NCBI RefSeq assembly: GCF_004011805.1
Contig: NZ_RCHJ01000003.1
Coordinates: 620,001 to 684,000 of the forward strand
Reading direction: 5' to 3'
From: Piscinibacter defluvii
GTDB lineage: Bacteria; Pseudomonadota; Gammaproteobacteria; Burkholderiales; Burkholderiaceae_C
Length of the DNA stretch: 64,000 bases
The notes under the pieces were generated by a model, which worked only from the letters and a program-made list of their open reading frames with translations, had not been told where the DNA came from and made no database searches. Positions 46,137-57,715 of this stretch are shown here, one piece after another; the stretch's first letter is position 1; the number at the start of each line of letters is the position of its first letter. A program made the position numbers and the translations under genes.

Positions 46137-47345
46137 ATGGACACCCAGCGATTGTCGATCCGAGGCCGCATCCTGGAGCCCGACGACCCAGCGATTCAGG
46201 ATGCGCTGTCTGCTGTCTACGAAACACTGGAGCGCCCGCGCTGCCTGTGCGTGCCCGGCGGCGTCGAGATGTACGTGGCCTTTCACCGCCGCTACCAGGC
46301 CAAGCGCATGCCCGACACCGGCAGCCAGCACCATCCTTCCTGCGCGTCGTTCGAGCCGTCACCGCAGCAATCGGGTCTGGGCGAACTGGTGGGGGACGCG
46401 GTGCTGGAGTCCGAGGGCGCGGTGGAACTGCGGGTCGACTTCGCGTGGAGCCGTCAGGCTGGTGGCCGCGCGCCGGGCGGGCGCGCGGACGATGACCCGG
46501 GCGAGATCGAGGCGCCGCGGCGCCGCATGAGCCTGCGCGCGCTGACGCATTTCCTGTTCGAGCGCGCGGGCTTCAACCGCTGGTCGCCGGCGATGGCCGG
46601 CAAACGATCGCAGGGCGTACTGCACAAGTACCTGCAGCGCGCCGCCGAGCAGGTGAGGGCGAAGGGCATCGTCCTCGGCGAGCGCCTGTACGTGCCCGAG
46701 CAGTTCAACGAAGCGACGCATGCGGAAGCGGCGCAGCGCCGCCGAGAACGCCTGGGGGTGTTGCGGCCGCACGATGGCGTGGCGCCGCTGGCGGTGGCGG
46801 TGGCGGAGTTCAAGGCGGCCGAGGCCTGCCCGGGCGGCTACCGGATCTGGTTGAAACACATGCCCGACGCGCCGCTGCTGGCGTCGGCGAAGACCTGGGA
46901 ACGGATCGCGAAGACCTATGCGGCGGTACTTGAAGCTCGTGACGCCGATCATGGCCAGCGTGTGCGCGCGGTGATCACGGCCCTGATACGCGCGCGGCGC
47001 GAACACACCTACGAGATCGACACCGCGACCCTGCTGCTGGCCAGCGATCAGTGGATCCCGGTCGAAGGCGTGCATGAACTGCCGCTGCTGCAGGCGCTCA
47101 TCGATGCGGGGCGGTACTTCGTGAAGCCGCTGCGTTACGACGCGCGCTGCGCAGCCGCGTTCGCCAACGCGCTGCTGCTGGACACGGGCGCCGTGCCGCT
47201 GCCGCTGCATGTCCTCAGCCCCTTCATGACCCGACGCGAGCGTGAGGCCAAGGCCGCCACGCTGCGCGCAGCGGGCGGCGGCTGGGTGTGGTCCACCGAC
47301 GAGCCGATGCCGGCGCTGCCGCCGGCCGCACCGCGGCGAACTTGA
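46137..47345 (+). CDS. DUF1173 family protein
   Basis: 402 aa from ATG at 46137; GTG at 46101 and TTG at 46086 are further upstream alternatives, but conserved sequence begins at LSIRGRILEPDDP. The family core includes RPRCLCVPGGVEMYVAFHRRYQAKRMPDTGSQHHPSC, with Cys and His residues suggesting a metal site. DUF1173 proteins occur on integrative elements and plasmids of proteobacteria. Role unknown. Confidence 0.83.
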   Translation: MDTQRLSIRGRILEPDDPAIQDALSAVYETLERPRCLCVPGGVEMYVAFHRRYQAKRMPDTGSQHHPSCASFEPSPQQSGLGELVGDAVLESEGAVELRVDFAWSRQAGGRAPGGRADDDPGEIEAPRRRMSLRALTHFLFERAGFNRWSPAMAGKRSQGVLHKYLQRAAEQVRAKGIVLGERLYVPEQFNEATHAEAAQRRRERLGVLRPHDGVAPLAVAVAEFKAAEACPGGYRIWLKHMPDAPLLASAKTWERIAKTYAAVLEARDADHGQRVRAVITALIRARREHTYEIDTATLLLASDQWIPVEGVHELPLLQALIDAGRYFVKPLRYDARCAAAFANALLLDTGAVPLPLHVLSPFMTRREREAKAATLRAAGGGWVWSTDEPMPALPPAAPRRT

Positions 47346-47544
47346 ACGCGGTGCACCTGAACCGGCACACTTAAAGCGTGAGCGTCCGGTCAATCCACCT
47401 TCAAAAGTCGCACCCCGCGACATAGCAGAGGAACTGTGTGCCTGCAGGTCCACAGAGGCTCCCATAGCAGCCACCTGCACGATGGAGTGAGAAAACCCTC
47501 GCGCTGGCTGAAGCCCTACGACGCAATGCAGGAAAATCGCCCGC

Positions 47545-48723
47545 ATGAAAGCCGCCCCCGAGACCAGCGAAGTACTGACCGCACCATACGAACTCTCGAA
47601 TGCCAGCTGGCGCGGCGATCTCGGCGGCGCGCTGGGCGACCTGGGCACCCTGCTGCCCTTCCTGGTCGGCTTCATCGTGGTGACGGGCGTGCACCCGACA
47701 TCCATCCTGCTGGCGTTTGGGCTGAGCATGATCGTCGTTGGCTGGCGCTTCGGCATTCCATTCCCGGTGCAACCCATGAAGGCTGTGGGCGCAGCGGCGC
47801 TGGCCAGCGCTGTGGTGTCAGGGCAGAACATGCCCGCGGTACTTGCGCTTGCCGCGCTGATTACCGGGGTGTTCTGGTTGATCGCCGCCTGGAGTGGCCT
47901 AGCGCACTGGCTGTCCCGCTACGTCTCGCGCGACGTGACCCACGGCGTGGTGCTCGGCCTGGGTATCGCTCTCATCATCGCTGGACTGCGCCGCATCGAG
48001 GGCGACGCGGTGTTGGGTGCGGCGTCGGTGGTGCTTGCGCTGATTTTGCTCGGCCGTGGCGGCTGGCTCACCATGCCGGCGCTCATGGCTGTCGGGTGGT
48101 CGGTCGGCGCATGGCGCCAGCCCGATCTTGTACAGACGCTGGCCGACACACCCTGGGCGCTGCACCTGCCCGAGCCACAGTGGCCAGCGTTCAACCAATC
48201 CGGTGTCTGGTTCGCTGCCATCAGCTTGGCCGCGGCACAAATACCGCTGACCTTCGGCAATGCGATTCTCGGCATCGTGGCCGAAACGCGCCGCCTGTTC
48301 CCCGCCGTCGCGGTTGACGAAAGCCGAGCCGCTCGCGGCACCGGCCTGATGAACCTGCTGGCCGGCGGGTTGGGCGCGCCACCCATGTGCTTCGGCGCGG
48401 GCGGCATGGCCGCGCAAGTAGCCTGCGGCGCAAGAACCGGTCGCGCGCCCATCTTCCTCGGCAGCGTGTTGCTGCTTGCGGGCTTGTACGCCAGCGGCCA
48501 ACTCACCGCGCTGCTGAGCCTGCTGCCCGCCGGTACCCTGGGCGCCATGCTCTTCGTCGCTGGCTTCTCACTCACCATTGGCACGGCCGGGAGCGCCCGC
48601 GACAAGGAAGCGCGCGCCGTGCTGCTCACCACCGCCGCCGTCTCGGTTTGGAACGCCGGGGTTGGGGTGATCGTGGGAGTCGTATTGGAGGCAGGCTTGA
48701 GGTCGAAGGTGATGCGGATCTGA
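47545..48723 (+). CDS. Putative sulfate/molybdate transporter (MOT1 family)
   Basis: 392 aa with about 10-11 membrane segments. It has GDLGGALGDLGTLLPFLVGF and IPFPVQPMKAVGAAAL, both signatures of the MOT1/SulP-like transporter group. LGAPPMCFGAGGMAAQ near residue 270 is a second conserved segment. It probably takes up molybdate or sulfate. A molybdenum enzyme is encoded at 32966, but the two are not adjacent. A 199-base upstream gap shows no other feature. Confidence 0.85.
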   Translation: MKAAPETSEVLTAPYELSNASWRGDLGGALGDLGTLLPFLVGFIVVTGVHPTSILLAFGLSMIVVGWRFGIPFPVQPMKAVGAAALASAVVSGQNMPAVLALAALITGVFWLIAAWSGLAHWLSRYVSRDVTHGVVLGLGIALIIAGLRRIEGDAVLGAASVVLALILLGRGGWLTMPALMAVGWSVGAWRQPDLVQTLADTPWALHLPEPQWPAFNQSGVWFAAISLAAAQIPLTFGNAILGIVAETRRLFPAVAVDESRAARGTGLMNLLAGGLGAPPMCFGAGGMAAQVACGARTGRAPIFLGSVLLLAGLYASGQLTALLSLLPAGTLGAMLFVAGFSLTIGTAGSARDKEARAVLLTTAAVSVWNAGVGVIVGVVLEAGLRSKVMRI

Positions 48724-48786
48724 GGCTGTGTCAGGGCTTCTTCATCTCGCCATGTCCTGAATGGCCTGCTGTCCAGCATGACCCGC

Positions 48787-48807
48787 CATCCCATCGTTGC
48801 TGGGATG
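48787..48807. repeat. Inverted repeat after the MOT1 transporter gene
   Basis: CATCCCA-N7-TGGGATG forms a 7-bp stem 64 bases after the transporter stop. It could be a weak terminator but lacks a T run. The remainder of this 236-base gap holds nothing recognisable. Confidence 0.35.
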
Positions 48808-48959
48808 TGTGGGCGTCCACCAAGTTCAGGTGGCCACTATCGTCAGGACGTCGTCAGGGCAAGTTGGGATAGCCAGACGCTCGCCTTGAAGTGGCACGTT
48901 TCCGCGAGAGCATTAATTGCCGGGATGTCCCGGTGCACGCCTCGCCAAGGAGCGCCGCC

Positions 48960-50228
48960 ATGACCGCCGCATCCGCACTGCCCACCGTCACCTTGCACGG
49001 CGGCCCTTCGACCCCGGCCACCTTGCTCGGACAGGGCACCGCCCGCATCCCCACCGCCGGGAAGATCCGCGCCGGCATCAAGGTGCTGACCAAGCGCGCC
49101 GCGGCCGAGCCGCGCGCCTGCGAAATCTACGAGCGCGGACTGCGCGACGGCCACTCGTTCGACCGCATCGAGCAGGCGCTCGCCGAGGCCTTGCCGCAGC
49201 TGAAGAATCCGCTGGTCCCGCGCAACGTGCCGTGGTTCACCGTGCGCGCGCAGGACTTCGGCAACCCGGCGCTGGCACGTGAGCTGATCGAGGCCTACGG
49301 CGAGGATCGCGGCGAGGGGCTGCACCTGTACCGCTTCCCGGTGGTGTTCCCGTCCGACCAGTGGCAGACCGTGATGCCGCACGAACTGGCGGCCTGGGGA
49401 ACGCACGACAAGCGCTACTGGTCGGAGTACGCGCCCAATGGCCGCGTGCGGCACTGCATGTGCCTCGCGCCGGTGCCGGTGGACGCGCAGGGGCGGCGCG
49501 CGGTGCGCCTGTTCGGCGGGCGCAAGACGGTGATGCGCGAGGCCAACGGCGGCGTGTGCGAGCCCGAGGCTTGCCGCGAATACCAGCAGCGCGAATGCAA
49601 CCTGACGGGCCGCTTCCTGTTCTTCGTGCCGGGCATCCGCTCGCTGAGCGCGTTCGAACTGCACACCACCAGCTTCTACGCGATGAACGCGGCGATCCAG
49701 AAGTTCGAGACCGTGGCCTTCCTGCGCGGCGGGCGCATTTCGGGCTTTCTCGACCGCCAGCGCACGCCGTTCTACCTGTCCAAGCGGCTGATGGAGGTCA
49801 GCCACATCGACGAGCAGGGCCGGGCGGTGCGGGTGCCGCAGTGGATCATCGACCTCGAGGCACCGGTGGACGTGAGCGCGCTGTTGCGCGACCGCGAGGA
49901 CGACGAGGCCGTCGTCGTGCAGGCGCATGCGTCTTGCGGCGTGCTCGAAGGCGAACCCGCCGGCGCTACCGCGGCAACCGCCGAGGTCGCGGACGCCGAT
50001 GGGGTTCCGTCTCGCGGCGAGCCGACGCTGGACAAGGTGCTGGCGCTTGCCGGCGATCATGGTGTCTCTGCCGCCGACTTCGAGGCCTATGCGGCGCGGC
50101 GCTGGGGGCCGGGCTGGAAACTCAACCCGCAGGGCCGGCGCCGGGCCTGGGACGAACTGGACCGCCACCGCAACGATGCGCCGGGCTATGTCGACAAGGT
50201 CGCCGCCGCGCTGCGGGAGGCGTCATGA
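48960..50228 (+). CDS. Recombination-directionality-factor-like (phage Gp3-type) protein
   Basis: 422 aa; start after AAGGAG. The middle has the pattern of the Gp3-like family: FPVVFPSDQWQTVMPHELAAW, CMCLAP, CEPEACREYQQREC and GRFLFFVPGIRSLSAFELHTTSFYAM, with Cys residues in a CxC...Cx4Cx7C arrangement that suggests zinc. Such proteins help excision in phage and integrative elements; elsewhere they are annotated only as hydrolase or metal-binding protein. It overlaps the next gene by ATGA. Confidence 0.68.
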   Translation: MTAASALPTVTLHGGPSTPATLLGQGTARIPTAGKIRAGIKVLTKRAAAEPRACEIYERGLRDGHSFDRIEQALAEALPQLKNPLVPRNVPWFTVRAQDFGNPALARELIEAYGEDRGEGLHLYRFPVVFPSDQWQTVMPHELAAWGTHDKRYWSEYAPNGRVRHCMCLAPVPVDAQGRRAVRLFGGRKTVMREANGGVCEPEACREYQQRECNLTGRFLFFVPGIRSLSAFELHTTSFYAMNAAIQKFETVAFLRGGRISGFLDRQRTPFYLSKRLMEVSHIDEQGRAVRVPQWIIDLEAPVDVSALLRDREDDEAVVVQAHASCGVLEGEPAGATAATAEVADADGVPSRGEPTLDKVLALAGDHGVSAADFEAYAARRWGPGWKLNPQGRRRAWDELDRHRNDAPGYVDKVAAALREAS

Positions 50229-51577
50229 CTACGCGCTCGGCCCTCCGCGTGGCGCACTTCTCCGACCTGCACTACGGGCCGCGCAATCTGGTCGAAGCGG
50301 ATCGGTGCTTTGGCGCTGCAATCGAGCGTGCCGTGGACGTCGGCGTCGACGTGGCCGTGATCTCCGGCGACAGCACCGACCATGCGCTCGATCTGCACTC
50401 GCCGTCGGCGGTGGCGCTCGTGTCGCGGGTTCGGGGGCTGGCGGACCACTGCCCCGTCCTGATGCTCCAAGGCACCTGGTCGCACGAACCGCCGGGAACC
50501 CTGTCCGTGTTCAGGGAACTGGGCGGACGCCATGCCGTGCACGTGGCTGATCGGATCGGGCAGGTGGGCCTGACCGCCGGGGGCGATTGGGTCGTGTCGC
50601 CAGGATGGAGTTTCGACGCGCTGCCGGACGGCCTGGTCGGGCTCTTTTCCTGCTTGCCATCGGTGAACCGCGCCGTGGTCGCCGCGGCCCTCGGGGCCGC
50701 CCACGCTGCCGGCGCGACCGGGGAACACGTCGCGGCGCTGCTGCGTGGGCTCGCATCGAACCACACGATGGCGCGCCAGCTTGGCTTGCCGACCTTGCTC
50801 GTGTCTCACGGCACAGTGTTCGGCTGCATCACCGAGCACGGTGTTCCGATGGCCGGCTTCGATCACGAGTTCACCACCGGCAGCCTGTTCGAAGCGGGCG
50901 CGCAGGCGGTGCTGCTGGGTCACATCCACCGCCACCAATGCTGGGAACGCGACGATGGCGGCGGACGGCGCTGCATCGCCTACGCCGGGTCGATCGGCAG
51001 GTTCCACCACGGCGAGGCAGGCGACAAGGGCTTCCTGCTCTGGCAGGTCGGGCCGGACTCCGCCACATGCCGCCTGGAAGCGACGCCAGCGCGCCGCACG
51101 GTCGACATCTGCTTCGACGGCAAGCCGGACCTCGCCACACTGCGTGCCGCGTTGGTGGCGCAGCCGGTCGCGGGGGCCTGGGTGCGCCTGCGCTGGAGCG
51201 TTCCCGAAGAGGAGCGCAACGACGTCGACCGCGCCGCGATGCGCGAACTGCTGGCCGTCGCCGCAGGCGTGCAGTTCGAAGGGCGCATCTTGCCGGTGGT
51301 GCGCGTGCGCTCCGGCGGCATCGGCCAGGCCGGCGCGATGCGGGACAAGGTGGCGGCCTGGGCCGGCGCGGTCGGCGCGCGACCCGAGCCGCTGTGGTCG
51401 TGTCTCGACGAGCTCGCGGTGCACGAGACGCAACACATCGTGGACGCTGCACTGGCCGAGCCGGGCGCGGCAACCGCCGCAGGTGCACAGCATCCCGGCG
51501 CCGAAGCGGAAGGCGACTTGAAGGTGTTGGAACTCGCGGGAGACTGCCTCGAGGTTTCATCGGGAGCACACGCATGA
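50225..51577 (+). CDS. SbcD-like metallophosphoesterase
   Basis: 450 aa. Metallophosphoesterase blocks: FSDLHYG, VISGDSTDHA, LQGTWSHEPPG, LLVSHGTV and LLGHIHRHQ. The third block normally reads GNHD/E; here the Asn is missing. It is overlapped by ATGA with an SbcC-like gene, the usual arrangement of SbcD and SbcC, a nuclease-ATPase pair that opens DNA hairpins and ends. It is coupled at its start to the Gp3-like gene. Confidence 0.8.
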   Translation: MTTRSALRVAHFSDLHYGPRNLVEADRCFGAAIERAVDVGVDVAVISGDSTDHALDLHSPSAVALVSRVRGLADHCPVLMLQGTWSHEPPGTLSVFRELGGRHAVHVADRIGQVGLTAGGDWVVSPGWSFDALPDGLVGLFSCLPSVNRAVVAAALGAAHAAGATGEHVAALLRGLASNHTMARQLGLPTLLVSHGTVFGCITEHGVPMAGFDHEFTTGSLFEAGAQAVLLGHIHRHQCWERDDGGGRRCIAYAGSIGRFHHGEAGDKGFLLWQVGPDSATCRLEATPARRTVDICFDGKPDLATLRAALVAQPVAGAWVRLRWSVPEEERNDVDRAAMRELLAVAAGVQFEGRILPVVRVRSGGIGQAGAMRDKVAAWAGAVGARPEPLWSCLDELAVHETQHIVDAALAEPGAATAAGAQHPGAEAEGDLKVLELAGDCLEVSSGAHA

Positions 51578-51741
51578 GAGTCCATTCGCTGACGCTCAAG
51601 GGCTTTCGCGGCATACGCGACGGCATGGGGCGGGACGTGCTGGAGCTGGACTTCGAACGCCTGGCCCCCGGCGCTGCGCTGGTGGCCATCGCGGGCGCCA
51701 ATGGGCGCGGCAAGACCACCGTGATGGACAACCTGCACCCC
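51574..51741 (+). pseudogene. SbcC-like ATPase gene, 5' fragment, split by mobile element
   Basis: 56 codons from ATG (which overlaps the sbcD-like stop) to CAC CCC. Residues include GANGRGKTTV (Walker A). Inserted DNA then makes TTA TGT TGA, ending the protein at 58 residues. The 3' continuation starts at 63761 in the same frame; joining them gives NLHP-YLLMPSRAS, which aligns with the intact homologue at 55211 (CLTP-FMGLPSRVA). The gene is therefore interrupted just after its Walker A motif. Confidence 0.9.
51736..51741. repeat. Left copy of the 6-bp flanking duplication CACCCC
   Basis: CACCCC is present here and again at 63755-63760, immediately outside the inverted ends of the element. 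The length fits the small crossover core used by tyrosine-recombinase elements such as Tn554. Confidence 0.72.
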
Positions 51742-51756
51742 TTATGTTGAATTCGC
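51742..51756 (+). repeat. Left terminal inverted repeat
   Basis: TTATGTTGAATTCGC, matching the reversed right end at 13 of 15 bases. GTCAACA at 51760-51766 continues the match with a one-base offset. Confidence 0.75.
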
Positions 51757-51795
51757 TGCGTCAACAATCGTCCAACACGCGGCGTTTCACTTGTT

Positions 51796-52203
51796 TCACT
51801 GCCTCTGCAGGGTGGTTATCAACGGGCACGACAACTTGCCCCGCATCGAGCAGCAGTCGCGGACGAGGACGGCCAGCGCCGACTCGATCCGGCGCAGGTC
51901 TTTCAGCTTCTTGCGCACATCGCCGAGCTTTGCTTCGGCGAGCTGTCTCGCCTCGTCACAGTGCGTGCCGTCGTCCAGTTTCAGCAAGCCCGCAACCTCG
52001 TCGAGGCTGAAGCCAAGGCGCTGTGCGGCCTTCACGAACCGCACCCGCGCCACGTCCTTCGCCTCATAGCGCCGAATGCGGCCGTAGGGCTTGTCCGGCT
52101 CGGGTAGCAGCGCGCGGCGCTGGTAGAAGCGCACGGTCTCCACGTTGACCCCGGCCGCCTTGGCGACGGCCCCGATCGTCAGTCCCTGCTGATCGCTGTC
52201 CAT
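51796..52203 (-). CDS. merR: Mercury-responsive regulator MerR
   Basis: 135 aa starting at [11 protein letters not shown]; longer frames run through the operator. It has the MerR helix-turn-helix ([21 protein letters not shown]) and all three Hg(II) ligands: Cys82 (DGTHC), Cys117 and Cys126 (SCPLI), as in Tn501. An additional Cys118 is adjacent. It represses mer without mercury and activates it with mercury. It is divergent from merT, with the -35 of the mer promoter only 6 bases from its start. Confidence 0.96.
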   Translation of the reverse strand: MDSDQQGLTIGAVAKAAGVNVETVRFYQRRALLPEPDKPYGRIRRYEAKDVARVRFVKAAQRLGFSLDEVAGLLKLDDGTHCDEARQLAEAKLGDVRKKLKDLRRIESALAVLVRDCCSMRGKLSCPLITTLQRQ

Positions 52204-52208
52204 CCCGC

Positions 52209-52239
52209 TTGACTCCGTACATGAGTACGGAAATAAGCT
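52209..52239 (+). promoter_or_regulatory. mer operator/promoter
   Basis: TTGACT (52209-52214), 19-base spacer with the dyad GTAC-ATGA-GTAC framed by CCGTAC and GTACGG, and TAAGCT (52234-52239). This is the classic MerR-controlled promoter, virtually identical to those of Tn21 and Tn501, and drives merTPCA. Confidence 0.92.
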
Positions 52240-52275
52240 TACGCCATCGTGTCCCCGACACACCGAGGAAAGTGC

Positions 52276-52626
52276 ATGACGGAATCGCAGACCGGGCGTG
52301 GTGCGCTCTTCGCCGGCGGACTGGCCGCGTTCCTCGCGTCAACCTGCTGCCTGGGCCCGCTCGTGCTGGTGGCCCTGGGCTTCAGCGGCGCGTGGATCGG
52401 CAACCTAACGGCGCTGGAGCCCTATCGCCCGTTCTTCATCGGCGCTGCGCTTGTCGCCATGTATTTCGCGTGGCGTCGCATCTATCGACCGGTGCAGCAG
52501 TGCAAGCCGGGCGAGGTGTGCGCGATCCCCCAGGTGCGGTCCACCTACAAGGCCGTCTTCTGGTTCGTGGCCGTGCTGGTGCTGATCGCGCTGGCCTTCC
52601 CCTATGTCCTTCCGCTGTTCTACTGA
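52276..52626 (+). CDS. merT: Mercuric ion transporter MerT
   Basis: 116 aa from MTESQTGRG with GAGGA upstream. Three membrane segments; Cys24-Cys25 in the first and the CKPGEVC pair in the cytoplasmic loop carry Hg(II) to MerA. Length and motifs equal those of Tn501 MerT. It is first in the operon. Confidence 0.96.
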   Translation: MTESQTGRGALFAGGLAAFLASTCCLGPLVLVALGFSGAWIGNLTALEPYRPFFIGAALVAMYFAWRRIYRPVQQCKPGEVCAIPQVRSTYKAVFWFVAVLVLIALAFPYVLPLFY

Positions 52627-52639
52627 CCAGGAGTGCTCC

Positions 52640-52918
52640 ATGAAGAAGCTGATCTTGATCGCGGCCCTCGCCATGTCCGGCGCGGCCGGTGTCCAGGCAG
52701 CGCCGCAGACCGTGACGCTGGACGTGCCGGGCATGACCTGCGCGGCGTGTCCGATCACGGTGAAGAAGGCGATCTCGAAGGTCGACGGCGTGAGCAAGGT
52801 CGACGTGAGCTACGAGAAGCGCCAGGCCATCGTGACCTTCGACGATGCCAAGGCCAACGTGCAGAAGCTGACCGCGGCGACCGAGAACGCGGGCTATCCG
52901 TCCACCGTCAAGCGCTGA
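52640..52918 (+). CDS. merP: Periplasmic mercury-binding protein MerP
   Basis: 92 aa. Signal peptide residues 1-21, then an HMA fold with GMTCAACPITV (Cys34 and Cys37). MerP captures Hg(II) in the periplasm and passes it to MerT or MerC. It follows merT by 13 bases. Confidence 0.96.
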   Translation: MKKLILIAALAMSGAAGVQAAPQTVTLDVPGMTCAACPITVKKAISKVDGVSKVDVSYEKRQAIVTFDDAKANVQKLTAATENAGYPSTVKR

Positions 52919-52943
52919 AGCCGCAGCGATCGAGGAGGACAAT

Positions 52944-55074
<2,131 letters not shown>

Positions 55075-55210
55075 GCTCAGCGGGACTTGAACAAGGAACG
55101 TCGCGGAGCATCGCCACCTGCGGCAAAGCTCGTGAACGGTCGTCCCTGACAACCGTTGAAGGCGCCGTCGGCCATGAGAGCCTGATCGGAGATCAACTCC
55201 GAGGCATCCC

Positions 55211-57691
55211 ATGCAGCCGCTCCGACTCACCCTCAAAGGCTTCCGCGGCATCCGCGACGGCCTGGGCCGCGACGAAATCACCCTCGACCTCGAGCGCCTG
55301 GCGGACGGCGCCAACCTGATCGCCATCGTCGGCGCCAACGGCAGCGGCAAGTCGACGATCATGGACTGCCTCACGCCCTTCATGGGACTGCCAAGCCGGG
55401 TCGCGTTGGCCGGTGCGGGCGGCTTCTCCTACTACGACCACGTCTACCTGCCCGAGAGCGTGAAGGACCTGACCTGGGCGCACGAGGGCCGATGCTATCG
55501 GTCGCAGATCGTCATCCGCCTCAACGGCCGCCGCCGCACCGAGGCGTTCCTGCACACGCTCGACGATGCCGGATGCTGGCGGCCGGTGCAACTCGATGAC
55601 GGTATGCAGTCCGACGGCCGGGTGGAGACGTACACGCGCTGCGTCGAGAGCCTCTGCGGCAGTGCCGAGACGTTCTTCACCTCGGTGTTCGCCGCACAAG
55701 GCAAACGGCAGCTCAGCACCTATCGCAACGCTGAAATCAAGACGCTGCTGGCCGACCTGCTCGGGCAGGAGGAGATCCAGGAACTGGGCCAGAAGGCCGC
55801 AGAAATCGTCCGCCTGCTGAAAGCGGGACTGGCAACCCAGCGTCAGGAACTGGCCGGGCTCGACGCGGAGGATCAGCGCCTCGACGCGGTGCGCCGAAAA
55901 CTCGACGGCGCCGACGATCGTGTGTCGGCGGCCGAGCGCGCGAAGACGGCGGCACAGGCCGCCCTGGAGGCCGCCCAGGCGCGGCACGCCCGCGTGGTGG
56001 TCGAACGCGAGCAGTCGCAGGCTACCGATGCCCGGCGGGCACAGCTCGTGGCCGAACGGCAAGCCGCGCTGGCAAGCGCGACTCAGGCGCTGCGCGCGCT
56101 CGATGCTCAGGAACAGGCCGAGCAGCAGCGGCTGGAACGCCTCGATCAGCGGGTCGCCAGCCGATTGCAGCAGGAACGACAGCGGCGGCGGGCCTTGGGC
56201 CAGTCCCGGCAGCGATGCCTGGTGGTGCTTGCCGAGGCCGGCGCGGTGCGGCACGCCGAAAGGCGCCTGCCGCTGGCGCAACGCGTGCAGACGCAGCGCA
56301 GTGCACGCACGCAGGCGTGCCGCGAGCAGGTTCATCAGCTGACGCAGTGCCAGGGGGCGGTACGTCTTGCAGAGCAGCGCGTCGCCGGCATCGAACGGGA
56401 CGCGGGTCGGGCCGTGCTGAAGGCCGAGGAACTGGCGCGCCGGTTCGGATTGACCGGCGAGGTGCCTTGCGCCGGCACGGACCTGCAGGGGCGTTGCAAG
56501 CTGCTGGGTGATGCGCGCGAGGCGCAGGCGCTGATCCCGAACGCCCAGGCGCAGGTCGCTCGGCTGGCCGGCGAGAAGTCCGAGGCGAAACGGGAGCTCA
56601 CCGACGCACGCCAGCGCTACGAGGCACTGGCCGGCGCGCCGCAGGCCCTGGCGCAGGCCGAGTTCCACGAGACCGTCGCACGCGAGCGGGTGAACCGCTT
56701 GTCCGTGATGTGCTCGAAGGCCCAGGCGTGCGCGCAGGCGCAGGCGACCTTGGTCGAGGTCGAGCGGGAGCTGCAGGCGCTGGGGCCCGAGGTGGGTGAC
56801 GGTGCCGCCGCCGAGACCGCCGACGAGCGCGCGGAGCGCCAACAGATCGCCGCAGCGCGAGCGGCGATCGGGCAACAACGGGATCTTCAGACCACGCACT
56901 CCGGCGCGGCGCTGGCGCGCCTGGATCAAGCGCTCGGGTCGCTGCCTCCCGCCTTCGACGAGCAGCAGGTCGCGCAGGCTGCGCGGGCACTGGGCGCCGC
57001 GCGGGAAGCGCTCGCCGCAGCCGAGCAGTCGATGCTCACGGCGGTGCGCGAGGCGCAGACGCTCGACGAGGTCGCCAAGCAAGAGGGCGTGCTGGATGAA
57101 CGTCGCGAACGCCTGCGCGCGCATTGCGCCCGCGTCGAGGATGAACTGGGCAACTGGAGCCTCTTCGCGCGCTGCATGAGCAACGACGGGCTGATCGCGC
57201 TGGCGATCGACGACGCGGGGCCTGCGCTGTCGGCACTGGGGAACGACCTGCTGCTGGCCTGCTACGGACCGCGCTTCACGGTGTCCATCCACACCTTGCT
57301 GGAAACGTCCAAGGGCGAGCAGAAGGAGGGCTTCGACATCGTCGTGCACGACGGCGACACCGGCGACAGCAAGAGCGTCAGCATGATGAGCGGCGGCGAG
57401 CGGACCTTGGTGGAGCTGTGCCTGACCCGGGCGATCGCGTTGTACCTTGCCCGCAACACCGGGCGCCGCTACACGACGCTGTTCACCGACGAAGCAGACG
57501 GCGCACTGGATCCGCAGCGCAAACGCATGTTCATGGCGATGAAGCGGGAAGTGCTGCGCCTGGGCGGCTACGAGCGCGAGTTCTTCATCTCGCAGACCCC
57601 CGAGCTGACGGCGATGGCGGACGCCGTGATCGACATCGACGCGCTGAGGGCGGACGGGTGCGATGCGGATCGGTGCGTGTCGCTGGCGTAG
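55211..57691 (+). CDS. SbcC/Rad50-like SMC ATPase, intact copy carried by the element
   Basis: 826 aa. Walker A GANGSGKST at residues 41-49, long Ala/Arg/Glu-rich coiled coils, a hinge-like Cys pair (PCAGTDLQGRC, Cys420 and Cys429) in place of the usual CxxC zinc hook, ABC signature MSGGER near 727, and Walker B TTLFTDEADGALD near 757. It resembles the gene interrupted by the element over the whole stretch available, with many substitutions, so it is a diverged homologue. No sbcD-like gene is beside it, so it may work with the one at 50225. The 136-base gap after merA shows no promoter I can name. Confidence 0.88.
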   Translation: MQPLRLTLKGFRGIRDGLGRDEITLDLERLADGANLIAIVGANGSGKSTIMDCLTPFMGLPSRVALAGAGGFSYYDHVYLPESVKDLTWAHEGRCYRSQIVIRLNGRRRTEAFLHTLDDAGCWRPVQLDDGMQSDGRVETYTRCVESLCGSAETFFTSVFAAQGKRQLSTYRNAEIKTLLADLLGQEEIQELGQKAAEIVRLLKAGLATQRQELAGLDAEDQRLDAVRRKLDGADDRVSAAERAKTAAQAALEAAQARHARVVVEREQSQATDARRAQLVAERQAALASATQALRALDAQEQAEQQRLERLDQRVASRLQQERQRRRALGQSRQRCLVVLAEAGAVRHAERRLPLAQRVQTQRSARTQACREQVHQLTQCQGAVRLAEQRVAGIERDAGRAVLKAEELARRFGLTGEVPCAGTDLQGRCKLLGDAREAQALIPNAQAQVARLAGEKSEAKRELTDARQRYEALAGAPQALAQAEFHETVARERVNRLSVMCSKAQACAQAQATLVEVERELQALGPEVGDGAAAETADERAERQQIAAARAAIGQQRDLQTTHSGAALARLDQALGSLPPAFDEQQVAQAARALGAAREALAAAEQSMLTAVREAQTLDEVAKQEGVLDERRERLRAHCARVEDELGNWSLFARCMSNDGLIALAIDDAGPALSALGNDLLLACYGPRFTVSIHTLLETSKGEQKEGFDIVVHDGDTGDSKSVSMMSGGERTLVELCLTRAIALYLARNTGRRYTTLFTDEADGALDPQRKRMFMAMKREVLRLGGYEREFFISQTPELTAMADAVIDIDALRADGCDADRCVSLA

Positions 57692-57715
57692 CCGATGGCG
57701 TCGCAGCGGCATCGA

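Noticed and set aside
55075..55210. Remnant of merD or merE after merA
   Set aside because: No similarity to either protein was seen in any frame in this gap.
55193..57712. 839-codon open frame opposite the intact sbcC-like gene
   Set aside because: Shadow frame; the plus-strand product has Walker A, signature and Walker B motifs.
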